A stretch of 64,000 bases of DNA from Zonotrichia leucophrys gambelii (GCF_028769735.1 NC_088173.1:64645421-64709420); one strand, 5' to 3'. Counted from the stretch's first letter, positions 11,928-22,735 are shown. Notes: generated from the sequence alone by a model not told the origin. A program made the numbers and translations.

Positions 11928-12100
11928 TCTGTTTTTCTCTCAACAATGCCTGTCTTATTCTATATACTTTTTAATTACTATTTCTTCTCTTAAAGTTTGC
12001 ATACGGATATATGTTTTTTTTCTCTCAACCATGTCTGCCTTATTCTATATATTTTTAAATTGGTATTTCTTCTCTTAAAGTTTCCATACAGATACATACT
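11928..12100. repeat. Tandem duplication of about 85 bp in AT-rich DNA
   Basis: Two adjacent copies share ttttctctcaac, atg.ctg.cttattctatat and atttcttctcttaaagtttg or its tttcc variant. They differ at roughly one base in eight. The surrounding 11730-12130 is AT-rich and may be an old LTR or other element that I cannot name. Confidence 0.8.
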
Positions 12101-12429
12101 GTGTAAACTTTCGGTTAAGTTTTGAACATTTTTTACAAATCTGTTTCCCACAGTTCCCCTCTGTCCCCGTGGAGCTGGGAGAGGGAATTTGTGGAGACTG
12201 AGGTTTTTAAAAGCCAGGCTGAGCTTTTTTGTTTGCTGTTTGTTACCATTCTAAACAAGATGGGATCTGGCCAGGGTTGTTATAGTAACTACTGAGATTT
12301 CCTCAAGAGAAAGGGAAAAAATAGCAGCAGCCCCATTCATGCCTTGCTGCAGCTCTCCATTCAGAGCCGCTCTGCGAGAGGGGAGGGGACTGCAGGGACA
12401 AAACCACGTCCCTGTAATGAGCACAATTA

Positions 12430-13208
12430 TTTAATTATGCAGCATTATATATGGTTATATTTATAAATAGAAATAGTAGTTAATGTGATGTAAATAATGG
12501 TTAATGCAATGCAATATATGGAATAGATAATATAATATAGTATATAATGATATAATATAGTATTATATGATATATAATATAGTATATAGTATATAATAAT
12601 ATATAATAGGTTATATATTATATAATACTAGTATAAATAGTATATAGTATATAATGATACATAATGTAGTATATAATAATATATTACAAATGATATAGTT
12701 ATATTATATTATATTATATTATATTATATTATATTATATTATATTATATTATATTATATTATATTATATTATATTATATTATGATCTTATTAATTATATG
12801 TTTATCTATTATATAATATATCATTTTCTATTTATATGTAATTATATTTCTAAATAGAAACAATAACTAATATAATATAATATAATATAATAGTTAATAT
12901 TATATAATGCAATATATCTAATAGATAAAGTAATATAATATAATGCAAGATTAAGTTATATTATATAATTATGTGATATATAATTATATTTATAAATATA
13001 AGTGGTAGTTAATATAATGTAAAATAAATTGTAGTTAATATAATGCAATATATGTAATAGATAAAGTAATATAATGTGATGTAAGATATAATATAATATA
13101 ATATAATATAATATAATATAATATAATATAATATAATATAATATAATATAATATAATATAATATAATATAATATAATATAATATAATATAATATAATATA
13201 ATATAATA
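12430..13208. repeat. AT-rich tract with (TATTA)n and (ATAAT)n microsatellites
   Basis: Nearly 780 bp are over 85% A/T. A pure atatt run lies at about 12702-12781 and a pure ataat run at about 13090-13208. On one strand these are complementary motifs (ATATT versus AATAT phase), so the two runs could pair as a long hairpin. Degenerate copies such as agtatataatgatataatat fill the rest. The tract ends about 130 bp before exon B. Confidence 0.95.
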
Positions 13209-13211
13209 ATA

Positions 13212-13258
13212 TTTTTAGCCCCCTGGTCCAGTGGGAGGTGTCCCTGGCCATGCAGGTG
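13212..13258 (+). mobile_element. CR1 LINE 3' scrap
   Basis: The words ggtccagtgggaggtgtccc and tggccatgcagg match the CR1 tail in plus orientation. Only about 45 bp remain, wedged between the pentanucleotide tract and exon B. Confidence 0.55.
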
Positions 13259-13336
13259 AAGATCCCTTTCTCCCCCAGGGTTCCCTGATGTGATTTCCTG
13301 GATTCCCCCATTTATCCTGGTTTATTTCCCTTGCAG

Positions 13337-13414
13337 AGCCGGCTGAAGGAGGCAGTGCAGCTGCTGGAGGATTACAAACACGGCACTCTGCCCCCAGGAG
13401 TCACCAACAAACAG
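13337..13414 (+). CDS. SFXN5: SFXN5 coding exon B
   Basis: This 78-nt exon encodes 26 residues running from SRLKEAVQLLEDYKHG to TLPPGVTNKQ. The acceptor is tttcccttgcag, the donor is CAG|gtcaga, and both ends are phase 0. The segment continues the soluble N-terminal region; the LLEDYKHG stretch is strongly conserved in the family. Compared with my memory of human SFXN5, it has TLPPG for TLRPG and NKQ for NEQ. The donor gtcaga is weaker than consensus because it lacks the A at +3. An AT-rich pentanucleotide microsatellite ends about 130 bp upstream (see 12430-13208). Confidence 0.96.
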
Positions 13415-13604
13415 GTCAGAGGGGAAAACCCTTCCATTTCTGCTTCTTCCCTGGGGAGGGCTCTGCTCAAGGGCATTTCTGGTGTTTCTGGGGACAAACA
13501 CTGACTGCTCACACTGTTACAGGGAAAAAATGTCAGTTTTTTAGCTGGATTAAAGTTTTTTGTCACTGCTGTGAGTTCTTTAGCAGCAGCTGTGTGGCTC
13601 AACC

Positions 13605-13865
13605 CTTGCCCTGTTCCTGTAAAATAATTTCAATTTGTCCCCAGATCCCAATCTTGTCTGGGCTGTTCCTGCACAATAATTTCCATTTCTGTCCCAATTC
13701 CAAACTCGTCTGGGCTGTTCCTATACAATAATTTCTATTTCTGCCCATATTCCAACCTTATCTGGGCTGCATCAGCCCCTGCTCTGTTCCTGTGCAATAA
13801 TTTCCATTTCTGCCCCAATCCCAGCCTTTGCTGGGCTGCACCAGCCCCTGCTGGAGCTGTGCCAG
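13605..13865. repeat. Minisatellite of about 62 bp, four copies
   Basis: Each copy carries ctgttcctgt, an aataatttccatttctgccc-type block and then tctgggctg. Divergence between copies is about 10-15%. Confidence 0.9.
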
Positions 13866-14204
13866 CAGCAGTGGGGACATTCCTGCCCCAGGGATGGGAG
13901 CAGGAGGGTGTGGAATGCTCAGGGATGGTGTTCCTGAGGAAAAGATCATTTTTGGGATGTAGGGATGGGCTGGGTGATCTCTCCAGGACCACATCAGTCC
14001 CATTTTCTGGGCTTTTCCCCCATATTCCTCTGCAAGCTGTGGAAGCAGGGATGAGGATTTTAGAGGAATCAAACTGCTCTTGGAGTATTTTACCTGCAAG
14101 TCAGTGCTGTGAAACAAAAAACATGCATTTTTTGGTGGGTGTTACCTGAAACTCTTCCCCATTCCTGTCCATGTTACCTCAAACTACTCCCCATTCCTGT
14201 CCAT

Positions 14205-14670
14205 GTTTTTTTCCCAGAATATGGAGTTTTTGCCCAGAATATGGAGGTTTTTACTGGTAATATAGAGGTTTTTGCCTGAAATATGGAGGTTTTGCCCAGA
14301 ATATGGAGGTTTTTACCCATAATATGGAGATTTTTACCTGGAATATGAAGTTTTTGCCCAGAATATGGAGTCTTTACCCAAAATATGGAGGTTTTTGTCT
14401 GAAATATGGAGATTTTGCTCAGAATATGGATGTTCTTACCTAGAATATGGAGGTTTTTACCTATAATATGGAGGTTTTGCCCAGAATAGGGAGTTTTTAC
14501 CCAGAATATGGACATTTTTACCCATAATATGGAGGTTTTTACTTGGAATATGGAGGTTTTGCCCAGAATGTGGAGGGTTTTGCCTGAAATATGGAGGTTT
14601 TGCCCAGAATATGGAGGCTTTTCCTGGAATATGGAGTTTTTACCCATAATATGGAGTTTTTGCCCAGGTT
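14205..14670. repeat. Minisatellite, gcccagaatatggaggtttt (about 21 bp, some 22 copies)
   Basis: A 20-23-bp unit alternates between two main variants, gcccagaatatggaggtttt and acctgaaatatggaggtttt, in an irregular pattern, giving a partial 42-bp higher-order period. It generates open frames on both strands with repeated phenylalanine/isoleucine or serine/glycine peptides; none looks like a gene. Confidence 0.94.
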
Positions 14671-15199
14671 GTTCCAGGCTGCTGCCAAAGCTGGGATTGG
14701 CACAGGGTGTGCTCTCTCTGCTGATCCTGCCAGGAGATGGAGAGCACAGACTCCACCAGGGCTGTGGGATCTTCTCTTGACCATGACACCAACCCAGGGG
14801 CTTTTCATGGCTCAGTTTGTGCATCCAGCACAAAAGGACCCAGCTCTGTGTGATTTCATGTCCTGTAAAGCTGGATTGATGTCAGGACTGCCTGAGAGGT
14901 TGAACTCCCCAATAAACAGGGATGGAAGTGCTGGGATGGGAGCTTTTCCCCCACACCCTGTAGGTCAGAAATCTTCTTTCATCTTTTTTCCCATTCACAA
15001 CTATAATTCCTTCTCAGCAGAGACAAATAACAGGAGGAAAATTAAGGAAATTCAAACTCCTGCTCCCTTCAGAAGGGGCAGCTGGTGTGGAAGGTGCTGT
15101 GCTGGGGAACAGGAACAGCTCCCACAGAAAATCAATGGGAAATTGTCACAAGGCAGTGGCTGGGGCTCTCCTGGTGTCACTGTGCTCTTCCAGGCAGCA

Positions 15200-15960
15200 C
15201 ATGATGGGGAGGAGAAGGGATTGAGAAGGAGGAAGGGATGGGAAGGAGAAGGGACTGGAGGGAAGGGACTGAGAAGGAGAAGAGACTGAGGAGGATAAGC
15301 GGTTGGGAAGGAGAAGGGACTGGGGAGGAGAAGGGATTGATTGGGGAGGAGAAGGGGTTGGGAAGGAGAAGAGATGGGAAGGTGGAAGGGATGGGAAGGA
15401 GAAAGGATTGGGAAGGAAAAGGGACTGGGAGGCAGGAGGGAGGGAGGGATTAGGAAGGAGAAGGGACTGGGGAGGAGAATGGATGGGAAGGAGGGAGGGA
15501 TTGGGAAGGAGAAAGGAACTGGGAAGGTGGAGGGATGGGAAGTAGAAGGGGTTGATTGGAAAAGAGAACGGGTTGGGAAGGAGAAGAGGTTGGGGAGAAG
15601 AAGGGATTGGGAGAAGTGGCTGGGGGGGAGAAGGGGCTGAGGAGGAGAAAGGATGGGAAGGAGAAGGGATTGATTGGGAAGGAGAAGGGACTGGGAGGAA
15701 GGAGGGACTGGTAAGAAGGGGTTGGGAAAGAGAAAGGATGAGAACGAGAAGGGGCTGGGGAGGAGAAGGAATTGATTGGGGCGGAGAAGGGATTGAGGAG
15801 GAAGGGATGGGAATGAGAAGGGACTAGGGGAAAGGAACTGGGAAGGAGAAGGGTTTAGGGAGGAGAAGGGATTGTTTGGGAAGGAGAAGGGATGGGAAGG
15901 AGGGATTGGGAGGGAGAAGGGATTGTTTGGGAACAAGGAGGGAAGGGAAGGAGGGATTGT
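15200..15960. repeat. Purine-rich tract, ggaaggagaagggattggga units
   Basis: About 760 bp are almost all G and A on the plus strand, interrupted mainly by TT in ggattggg. Units of 15-25 bp such as gaaggagaagggactgg repeat imperfectly. Such long purine strands can form triplex (H-DNA) or stable RNA:DNA hybrids when transcribed in this sense. The 404-residue Pro/Ser frame on the other strand is compositional. Confidence 0.93.
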
Positions 15961-16039
15961 GAGGGAGCAGGAGTGAGGCAGCAGTGAGTGAGTGAGGGAG
16001 CAGGAGTGAGGCAGTGACTCAGCCCCATCTGCCCGAGGC

Positions 16040-16125
16040 AGATGACACACAGCCACTCTCTGTGACAAATGACACACAGCCACTCTCTGTGACAAATGAC
16101 ACACAGCCCTCTCTGTGACAAACCA
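16040..16125. repeat. 27-bp repeat, three copies
   Basis: Three copies of atgacacacagccactctct plus gtgacaa lie head to tail; the last copy lacks two bases. Confidence 0.9.
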
Positions 16126-16254
16126 CTTTGCAGACTTTTGACCCACATTTTGCAGAGTGACAAAGCCGGGATCTTCCCAGGGTTCATTCAGAATTCCACT
16201 GGGGGAGAGGCTGAGCAGGCTGGGAGGGAATCCAGGGCAGGGAGGGGAAGGAAA

Positions 16255-16395
16255 TCCAAAACACAACAGAAGACTGAAGAGAGAAAATATAATGGCAGAG
16301 GATTTTTCCCCACCTTGTGCTGATAAACACAGTGGAGTTTTTGCCCTTTAATTGTGAGAGTGGAGCAGCACGGGGCTCATCTGTGCCCCTCAGAG
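16255..16395 (-). mobile_element. LTR fragment related to 22380-22735
   Basis: The words acaacagaagactgaagaga, gagaaaatat, ttttccccac and cacagtggagtttttgccct closely parallel 22440-22545 (acaacagaaggctgaatagag and following). The two places therefore carry copies of one element family. The orientation is inferred from the other copy. Only about 140 bp are recognisable. Confidence 0.6.
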
Positions 16396-16499
16396 CCCTT
16401 GGACTGGACGTGGCACACCAAGGAATGTCTGAGAGGGCTGAGGGAGAGCCACACTCACCTCAGAGGCTCAGAACTGATGGGGTCTCTGGTCTCTGGTGT

Positions 16500-17325
16500 G
16501 GAGATGACCCCGAGGTGTTGGAAAGTCTCTTTTTCCCAGCCCCAAGACTGAAGAAGAAGTCGAGGAATCTCATTCTCAAGGTTGTTTATTTGCTGTTATC
16601 TAATTCATTGTCTGTCTGTTCTGCTGAGGTCTGTCCAGCAGGTCGGGTTGGGGCACACTGACACCCTCAGGGCAGTGTTAGCTTTTTATACTAAAATACT
16701 TTATTTACAATAATTTTTCAATGCCCATCACCTATGTTAGACAGTCTGTCTCCACTCTAAACCAACCCAAAAGTGTCAACATCACAGCAGAAGGTGGAGG
16801 ACAAGAAGAAGAAGAAGGACAGGACATGCCCAGATTCTTCCATCCTGCCTTTTGAACCCCCATTCTAAAAACCCCAAAATTCTACTTTTCCAAAATTCTA
16901 CTTTTTCCACACCCTCAGGCTGGTGTTATTTTTTTATACTAAGAACTACATGTACTTTATTTACAATTACTTTTCAATACCTATCCCCTATGTTAGACAG
17001 TGAGCTTCTACCTTAAACCGATCTAAAAGTGCCACCATCACAGCAGAGGATGAAGGACAAGAAGGAGAAGGACAGAACGTGCCCAGATTCCTCCATCTTG
17101 CATCTTGAACACCCATTCTAAAACCCCAAAATTCTACTTTTCCACCCTGTGACAAATTCACCATCATTCTATTCAAACCTTTGTGGCTTGTAACTCCTCA
17201 CACAAAGTTGGGAATTGTTTCCACGGGCTAAAATCCAAGGCACAGGTGGCTGTGACTCCGTGCCAAGGTCTCTGAGCCCCTGCCAAGGTCTGGAGTCCTC
17301 CAGTGCTGGAATCCAGGAAATTCCT
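16500..17325 (-). mobile_element. LTR, left arm of a head-to-head pair
   Basis: Read on the minus strand, this contains in order gggctcagagacc, a gatggaggaatctgggc-type word, the ggtttaaggtagaagctcac/gtctaacatagggg block, a tagtataaaaagctaacact TATA-like site and, near 16580, aataaacaacc as a possible poly(A) signal. The same order occurs on the plus strand in 17326-18225, so the two are copies of one LTR family meeting at their 5' ends. An internal duplication of about 250 bp (16660-16905 and 16910-17155) is specific to this arm. The ends are approximate. Confidence 0.7.
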
Positions 17326-18225
17326 CTGGGACCCAGGACATCCCTCTGGCTGCCCTGGATGGCTCCAGCCCCTGGCAGGGGGCTCAGAGACCCTGGCACA
17401 GAGCCCAGGACCCCTGTTTAGGGGGCCTTTGATCTTGACCCATGGAGCCAATCACCATCTTTATATGAAGAATTACAAGACAAGAGAGTTTAAGTAGAAT
17501 AATAGTTTGTCATGGGGTAAAAAATAGATTTTTGGGATTTTTAGAATGGGGGCTTGGGGTCCCAAGATGGAGGAATTTGGGTGTGCTCTGTCCTCCTTAT
17601 TTCTCCTTCTTCCTATCTCCATCTTCTGGGTGATGGTGGCGCTTTTGGCTTGGTTTAAGGTAGAAACTCAGTGTCTAACATGGGTGATAGGTATTGGGAA
17701 GTTATTGTAAATAATGTAATGGTAAATAATGGCAAATAATATTATAGTCAATAATGTAATGGTAAATAATGGTAAATAATGTAATGGTAAATAATGCAAT
17801 GGTAAATAATGTAAAATAATGTTATGGTAAATAACAGTAAAATAATGTTACAGTAAATAATGCAATGGTAAATAATGGTAGATAATGTTATGGTAAGTAA
17901 TGTAATGGTAAATAATGATGAATAATGTAGGTTTTAGTATAAAAAGATAACACTGCCCCAAGGCTGGCCAGTGTGCCTCTGTCTGACCTGGGAAGGAGAA
18001 GGGGTTGGGAAGGTGGAGGGATTGACTGAGGAGAAGGGTTGGGAAGGAGCAGTGATTGGGAAGGAGAAGGGATGGGAAGGAGAAGGGACAGACCTACAGC
18101 AGGTTGGAGAAAGAATGTTATAGATAAGAAATAATAAATAACCCTGAGAACAAGAACAGAAGAATTCTGACTTCTTATTTGACTGCCAGAAAAGAGACTG
18201 GGAAAAGAGACTTTTGTGTGTCTCA
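17326..18225 (+). mobile_element. LTR, right arm of a head-to-head pair
   Basis: The mirror partner of 16500-17325. It has aagatggaggaatttgggtg, ggtttaaggtagaaactcag, gtgtctaacatgggtgatag, then an aatggtaaataat expansion (17700-17930), tagtataaaaagataacact as a TATA-like site and aataaataaccctgag as a possible poly(A) region. The layout matches the solo LTR at 24230-24850 (shared words agatggaggaatt, ctctgtcctcctt and cacctttat/catctttat), which supports a retroviral LTR identity. The family name is unknown to me. Confidence 0.7.
17700..17930. repeat. aatggtaaataatg array inside the right LTR
   Basis: About 230 bp of 12-14-bp units (gtaatggtaaataatg, gttatggtaaataa) interrupt the right LTR between the gtctaacatggg block and the TATA-like site. 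The left LTR has no equivalent, so this expanded after the two copies arose. Confidence 0.92.
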
Positions 18226-18244
18226 GAGTCACTGTGGGCAGCAG

Positions 18245-18420
18245 AGGCTCTGAGAGCCCGGGGCAGGCACAGGGATGGATGGGCTGGGTTCTGAGAGCCC
18301 AGGGATGGATGTGCTGGGTTCTGAGAGCCCAGGGATGGATGTGCTGGGTTCTGAGAGCCCAGGGATGGATGTGCTGGGTCCTGAGAGCCCAGGGCAGGCA
18401 CAGGGATGGATGCCCTGGGT
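18245..18420. repeat. 30-bp minisatellite, five copies
   Basis: Copies of a 30-bp unit, gagcccagggatggatgtgc followed by tgggttctga, are nearly identical. The outermost copies contain an extra gggcaggcaca. Confidence 0.95.
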
Positions 18421-18429
18421 TCTGACACA

Positions 18430-19150
18430 GAAGCAGCTCAGGGCAGAGTTTCGGAGCGTCGATCCCCCCAGCAGGAGCAGTCCCCCCCTGAGGAGGCAGC
18501 TCTGAGCCCAGGCAGACGAGTTGTTTTGACAGAGCTCTCACCAAGCTCTGTCTGAGGCTCCGCGCCGCAGCAGCCGCGCCTGACAGAGCTCGAATCCCTC
18601 TCATTGAGGAATCCACGGCGAGTTGGAGGAGCTGCAGCCTCCAGCAGCTCAGCACAGCCCCTGGCGCCTGCTGAGATGGTTTCAGCACACGAGGAGCGGC
18701 AAACACAGAGCCTAGAGCTATGTCACAGCAAGCAGCTCCTCCACACGCAGCTCCTGACAGGGTTCTGGTGGAGCCAGCCCCGCTCCGCCGCGTTCCCCAG
18801 GCAGCTTTTTCCAAATGAGCTGCAGTGCCACAGCCATGGGCTATCTAAAGATATAAAAATCCCTCTCAGGAGCTGTGATTGTGCTTGCAGCACGTCCCCA
18901 GGACCGTCTCTGGGGCGGTTTGCAGCAGAGATGCTGCAGCACTGGGCAGCAGCAGTGCCAGCCCTGCAGCTCTGCCCCTTCCGAGCCTCCCCACCCTTCC
19001 AGAGGCTCCCGAGCTTCCTCCTGAACTGGATTTCACTGCCCAGCAAAGTGCCCATTAACCCAAGGTGGGAAAAAGCCATTTCTAGGGCCTCATTAGCCAA
19101 AATGAAGAATTGATCCCTCACCTGTCGATAGCTGCTGCACTGCTGAGAGC
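18430..19150. other. Unique CpG-containing block, possible regulatory DNA
   Basis: No repeat is visible. The block has a high density of CpG for this intron (gcgccgcagcagccgcgcc near 18562, cgctccgccgcgtt near 18781) and ends in A/T-rich words such as gggcctcattagccaaaatg. It could be an enhancer or alternative promoter. A plus-strand frame of 169 codons runs through it, but it has no recognisable domain. This is a compositional argument only. Confidence 0.3.
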
Positions 19151-19959
19151 TCCTCACTGAGGGCGGCTCTGGGGTTTGTTCCTGCATTAAAAAGATGTTT
19201 TAAAAACAGGATTTTCAGCCTGATGTATCAATTATGTGGTCAGCAAAACAGAGGAGGAAGAGCTGCTTGATCAGTATTTATTCAGGGCAGCATGAAAACA
19301 CACTCCATTTCTTCAGCTGAGCTTATTTCTTTCAGTTTTTATTGAAATATTTAAAAGCCAGGCATGGTTTTTTATTAAATATGCAGCTGAGTGTTTATTA
19401 AAATGCCCCCAGCCCCAAATATTCTGTGCAGTGGGAATAGCCCACACTGTCATTAATCCCTCTCTCCACCAGTCTCTTAGGATTTCCTAATTTTTCTTGA
19501 AATGAAAACTTATCTTTGGGAATTGCACCAGTTTGGGGTGGTTTTCTGCTCTCTTGGTTGTTGTGGTTAAATATTTGAGGAGGATTAGAGAAGGTGTTTG
19601 GGGGAGAAAGCCCCTGATGGCCTTGGGGAGGTGGATTTGGGTGGTGGATCCAGAAATGTTTGATGGAAACAGCAGCTCTTTGTTAGCAGGGCTGGGAAGT
19701 TTTGGAAAATTAGGAATTTTTGCTGTGGGAAGCCCAAGGGAATTGTGGGGTTTGGTGAAATTCCTCATCCCTGGTCCTGTGTGAGGGTGAGCGGCAGCTG
19801 CTGCCCCCTGTGTCCCCTCTCATCCCCCTGTCCCCAAACCAGGGTCCTGAGGAGGGAGGTGAGGGGGGAAAGGAAATGTGGAGGATTTGTGCTGATGGAG
19901 AAACTGCTCCAGTTGTCATTTCTGCACCATCTGTTCCAGCTCTGCAGGTGTTGGTTCAT

Positions 19960-20065
19960 GGTCATGGGATGGTTTGGAATGGAAGGGACCCTAAACGCAG
20001 CCAGTGCCACCCCTGCCATGGCAGGGACACCTCCCGCTGTCCCAGGCTGCTCCTGTAAATGGTCC
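19960..20065 (-). mobile_element. CR1 LINE 3' fragment
   Basis: The words gggatggtttggaatggaag, ggcagggacacctcccgctg and tcccaggctgctcc are the CR1 tail in reverse orientation. It directly precedes the large tgtccctgtcc array. Confidence 0.85.
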
Positions 20066-20109
20066 TGTGGTCCCTCAGCCAGGATTCCTCAGGGACTGGG
20101 AGTGGGGTG

Positions 20110-21045
20110 GGCTGGGGGTCCCTCCCTGTCCTGGATGTCCCTGCCCCAGATGTTCCTACCTCAGATGTCTCTGTCCATGATGTCCCCACCTACGATGTGC
20201 CTGTCCTGGATGTCCCCATGCTGAGGGTCCCTCTCTGTCCATGATGTCCCTGTCCCTGATGTCCCTGTCCCTGATGTCCCCACCCTGTCTGTCCCTGCCC
20301 TGGCTATCCCTGTCCATGATGTCCATGATGCCCATGATGTCCCCATCCATGATATCCCCATACTGAGGGTCCCTCTCTGTCCCTGATGTCCCTGTCCATG
20401 ATGTCCATGATGCCCTTGTGCTGGATGTCCCTATGCTGAGGGTCCCTCTCTGTCCATGATGTCCCTGTGCATTATATTCTTGTCCATAACGTCCCTGCCC
20501 TGGCTGTCCCTTTGCTGGATGTTCGTTTGCTGGCTGTCCCTGTCCTTCATGTCCCTGTTCTGGCTATCTCTGTCCCAGATGTCCCTGTCCCAGATGGCTG
20601 TCCCCACCCTGGCTGTCCCTGTCCGTGGTGTCCCTGTCCATGATGTGGCTGTCCTGGATGTCTCCATGCTGAGGGTCCCTCTCTGTCCATGATATCCCTG
20701 CCCTGGCTGTCCCTGTCCCAGATGTCCCCGTCCATGATGTCCCTATGCTGAAGGTCCCTCTCTGTCCATTATGTCCCTGTCCCATATGTTCCTGCCCTGG
20801 CTGTCCCCACCCTGGCTGTCCCTGTCCTTTATGTCCCTGTCCAAGATGTCCCTGTCCCGACTGTCCCTATCCTTGATGTCCCTGTCCCAGCTGTCCCTGT
20901 CCATGATGTCCCTGTGCTGGACATCCCCATGCTGAGGGTCCCTCTCTGTCTCTGATGTCTCTGTCCATGATGTCCCCGTCCCAAGTGTCCCCACCCTGTC
21001 TGTCCCTGTCCCGGCTGTCCCTGTCCCCGCTGTCCCCGCCGCCGC
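20110..21045. repeat. Minisatellite, gatgtccctgtcc units (935 bp)
   Basis: Units of 12-18 bp (atgtccctgtcc, ctgtccctgccctggc) are arranged in a higher-order period of roughly 230-250 bp, marked by the recurring landmark ccatgctgagggtccctctc (for example at about 20217, 20417, 20667 and 20929). The long array therefore grew by duplication of large segments as well as single units. Confidence 0.93.
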
Positions 21046-21934
21046 TCGGTGGCTGCTCTCGGTGCTGGCAGGGTCTGTTCCCAGGGCTGGCAGGGTCTGT
21101 CCCCAGAGCCCCGGTGGCTGCTGCGAGTGGGAAGGTGCAAATGACACACAGAGGGCTCGGGGAGCCAATTTGCAGCAGAAGGTGGAGACTGTAACAGATC
21201 CAATTCCAACTGCAGGCAGGGCAGCGATTCCCAAAGAGCCTCCTGGAGGGAACCTCCGGGGTAGAGCTCTCATTTCAGGGAATGGCTCCTGCCCTGCAAG
21301 CAAGGCTGGAAAATGCAGCCTGCCAAACAAGGACCAAGGGCCAGCTTGCTCAGACCTGGCCTTTCCCTGCTTTGGGAATGCTGAGTTCAGCCTCCATCCA
21401 AAAGGCTGTACCAGCTGCAGGGTGTAATGGTGTGGCTTTGTCCTTTATCCCACTAATTTGTGGGGTTGTATCTGTGTCCTGTGAGTGTGTGAGTCCTCTG
21501 TCACCCTGTCCCAGAGCCTAGCACAGCCTGGGGGAACAGCTTGGTGCAGGCAGGGCAGAAATGAAGGCTGAAGGAAACAGCAGCACTCGTTGACTCACTT
21601 CCAGCTCCAGAGGGACTGAAATCCCTCCTGCTCAGGGCACAGCTGCTTCTCTGTGGGCTTTTTGTACTTCGAAAAAACCCCTTTGCAAGGCTGAGGATCC
21701 TTGGGTGTGCTCAGGGTTTGGGCACCAAAGATCTGCCTTGGGACATTTGCAGGTGAGTATCAGCACTGGGGGGGGATTTCGTGATGAACTTCAGGTTTGT
21801 TCATCACTTCTTCCCCCAAAACCACTTGAATTTTCTTAGCTGGAATTCCCTGCACTCATTCCATGTTTGAACTGCGTTTCCTTCCCCTTGCAGGCTGAAT
21901 TTTGGCCTCAGAAATTGGGGTAGGAAGAGCTGCT

Positions 21935-22055
21935 GAGCTGCTGGTTTAATATCAATGCTCCAAGTGCTGCCCAGCTCCTGGTTTGATATCAGTATTGCTC
22001 CAAGCATTGCCCAGCTCCTGGTTTAATCTCAGTATTGCTCCAAGTGTTGCCCAGC
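21935..22055. repeat. About 48-bp repeat, three copies
   Basis: Three imperfect copies share cagctcctggtttgatatca and gtattgctccaagtgttgcc. Confidence 0.88.
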
Positions 22056-22379
22056 AGCAGCCCAGGATGCTGGAAAGCTGCTGGAGATTGGGCTCAGAGC
22101 CCTGATTTCCCTCACTTGTGGGTTCCTAATGCTCCACCCTATAAATGCAGTGGGACACAGTGCCAGGGATGCAGGGGAAGGTCCCTCAGCCCTGTCCCTG
22201 TGTCCCTGTGTCCCTGTGCCCATCCCGGGCTGGCTCCTCCCGGTGCTGCTGCCAGCAGAGAGAGGCAAAGAGCCACACAGCAGCAGCAGGGCTGGGGGCT
22301 CTGCAGGGAGTGAAGCTTTTCCCGGGAGAGATTTGGAGTTTTTAATGCCTACGAGAGGTTTGAAGGCACAGCTCATTAA

Positions 22380-22735
22380 GGAAATTGTGAGAAATGCTAC
22401 CCACTTTCAAAAAAACTAAAAGGTTTATTAAAACCTGATCAAAAATACAACAGAAGGCTGAATAGAGAAAATATTGAGGCGCTGGGAGCATTTTCCCCAC
22501 TGTGGGCTCATCACACAATGGAGGTTTTGCCTTTTAACCCTTTAGCCCCTCCCAAAGTTCTGTCCACCGACTCCTTTTTGTTGTCCAGTGGTGGAGTTCA
22601 CTTCCTTAAATCTTGATTGGAAGTCAGGTGCTGCCAGAGTAACAACCCAAATGTCCTCCCAAATGTCCCAAACCCAGGCCACCCCTGATAACAACACAAG
22701 TGATTAAATCATGACTATAAACCTATAAAACGTCT
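22380..22735 (-). mobile_element. LTR-like element, same family as 16255-16395
   Basis: It shares with 16255-16395 the words acaacagaaggctgaatag, gagaaaatatt, ttttccccac and aatggaggttttgccttttaa. On the minus strand tttaataaaccttttag near 22420 can supply a poly(A) signal, as LTRs have. It runs directly into an AT-rich minisatellite. Exact ends and flanking duplications were not found. Confidence 0.55.

Larger units (their letters stand above)
5495..13336 (+). other. Intron A-B (7.8 kb)
   Basis: A GT-AG intron. It holds a minus-strand CR1 piece (6175-6330), an A/T run (7140-7235), the GGTGGCAGT array (7510-8140), a small duplication (8327-8475), several further minisatellites (9045-11455), an AT-rich block with a local duplication (11730-12130) and the pentanucleotide tract (12430-13208). 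Sequence at 5500-6170, 6340-7130, 8480-9040 and 12130-12430 appears unique and I see no gene in it. Confidence 0.85.

Noticed and set aside
15052..16266. 404-codon Pro/Ser-rich minus frame
   Set aside because: It is the complement of the purine tract, where stop codons are rare by composition.
17888..18814. 308-codon minus frame
   Set aside because: It crosses LTR, 30-bp array and unique sequence; the regular part (HPWALRTQ) is the 30-bp repeat read in frame.
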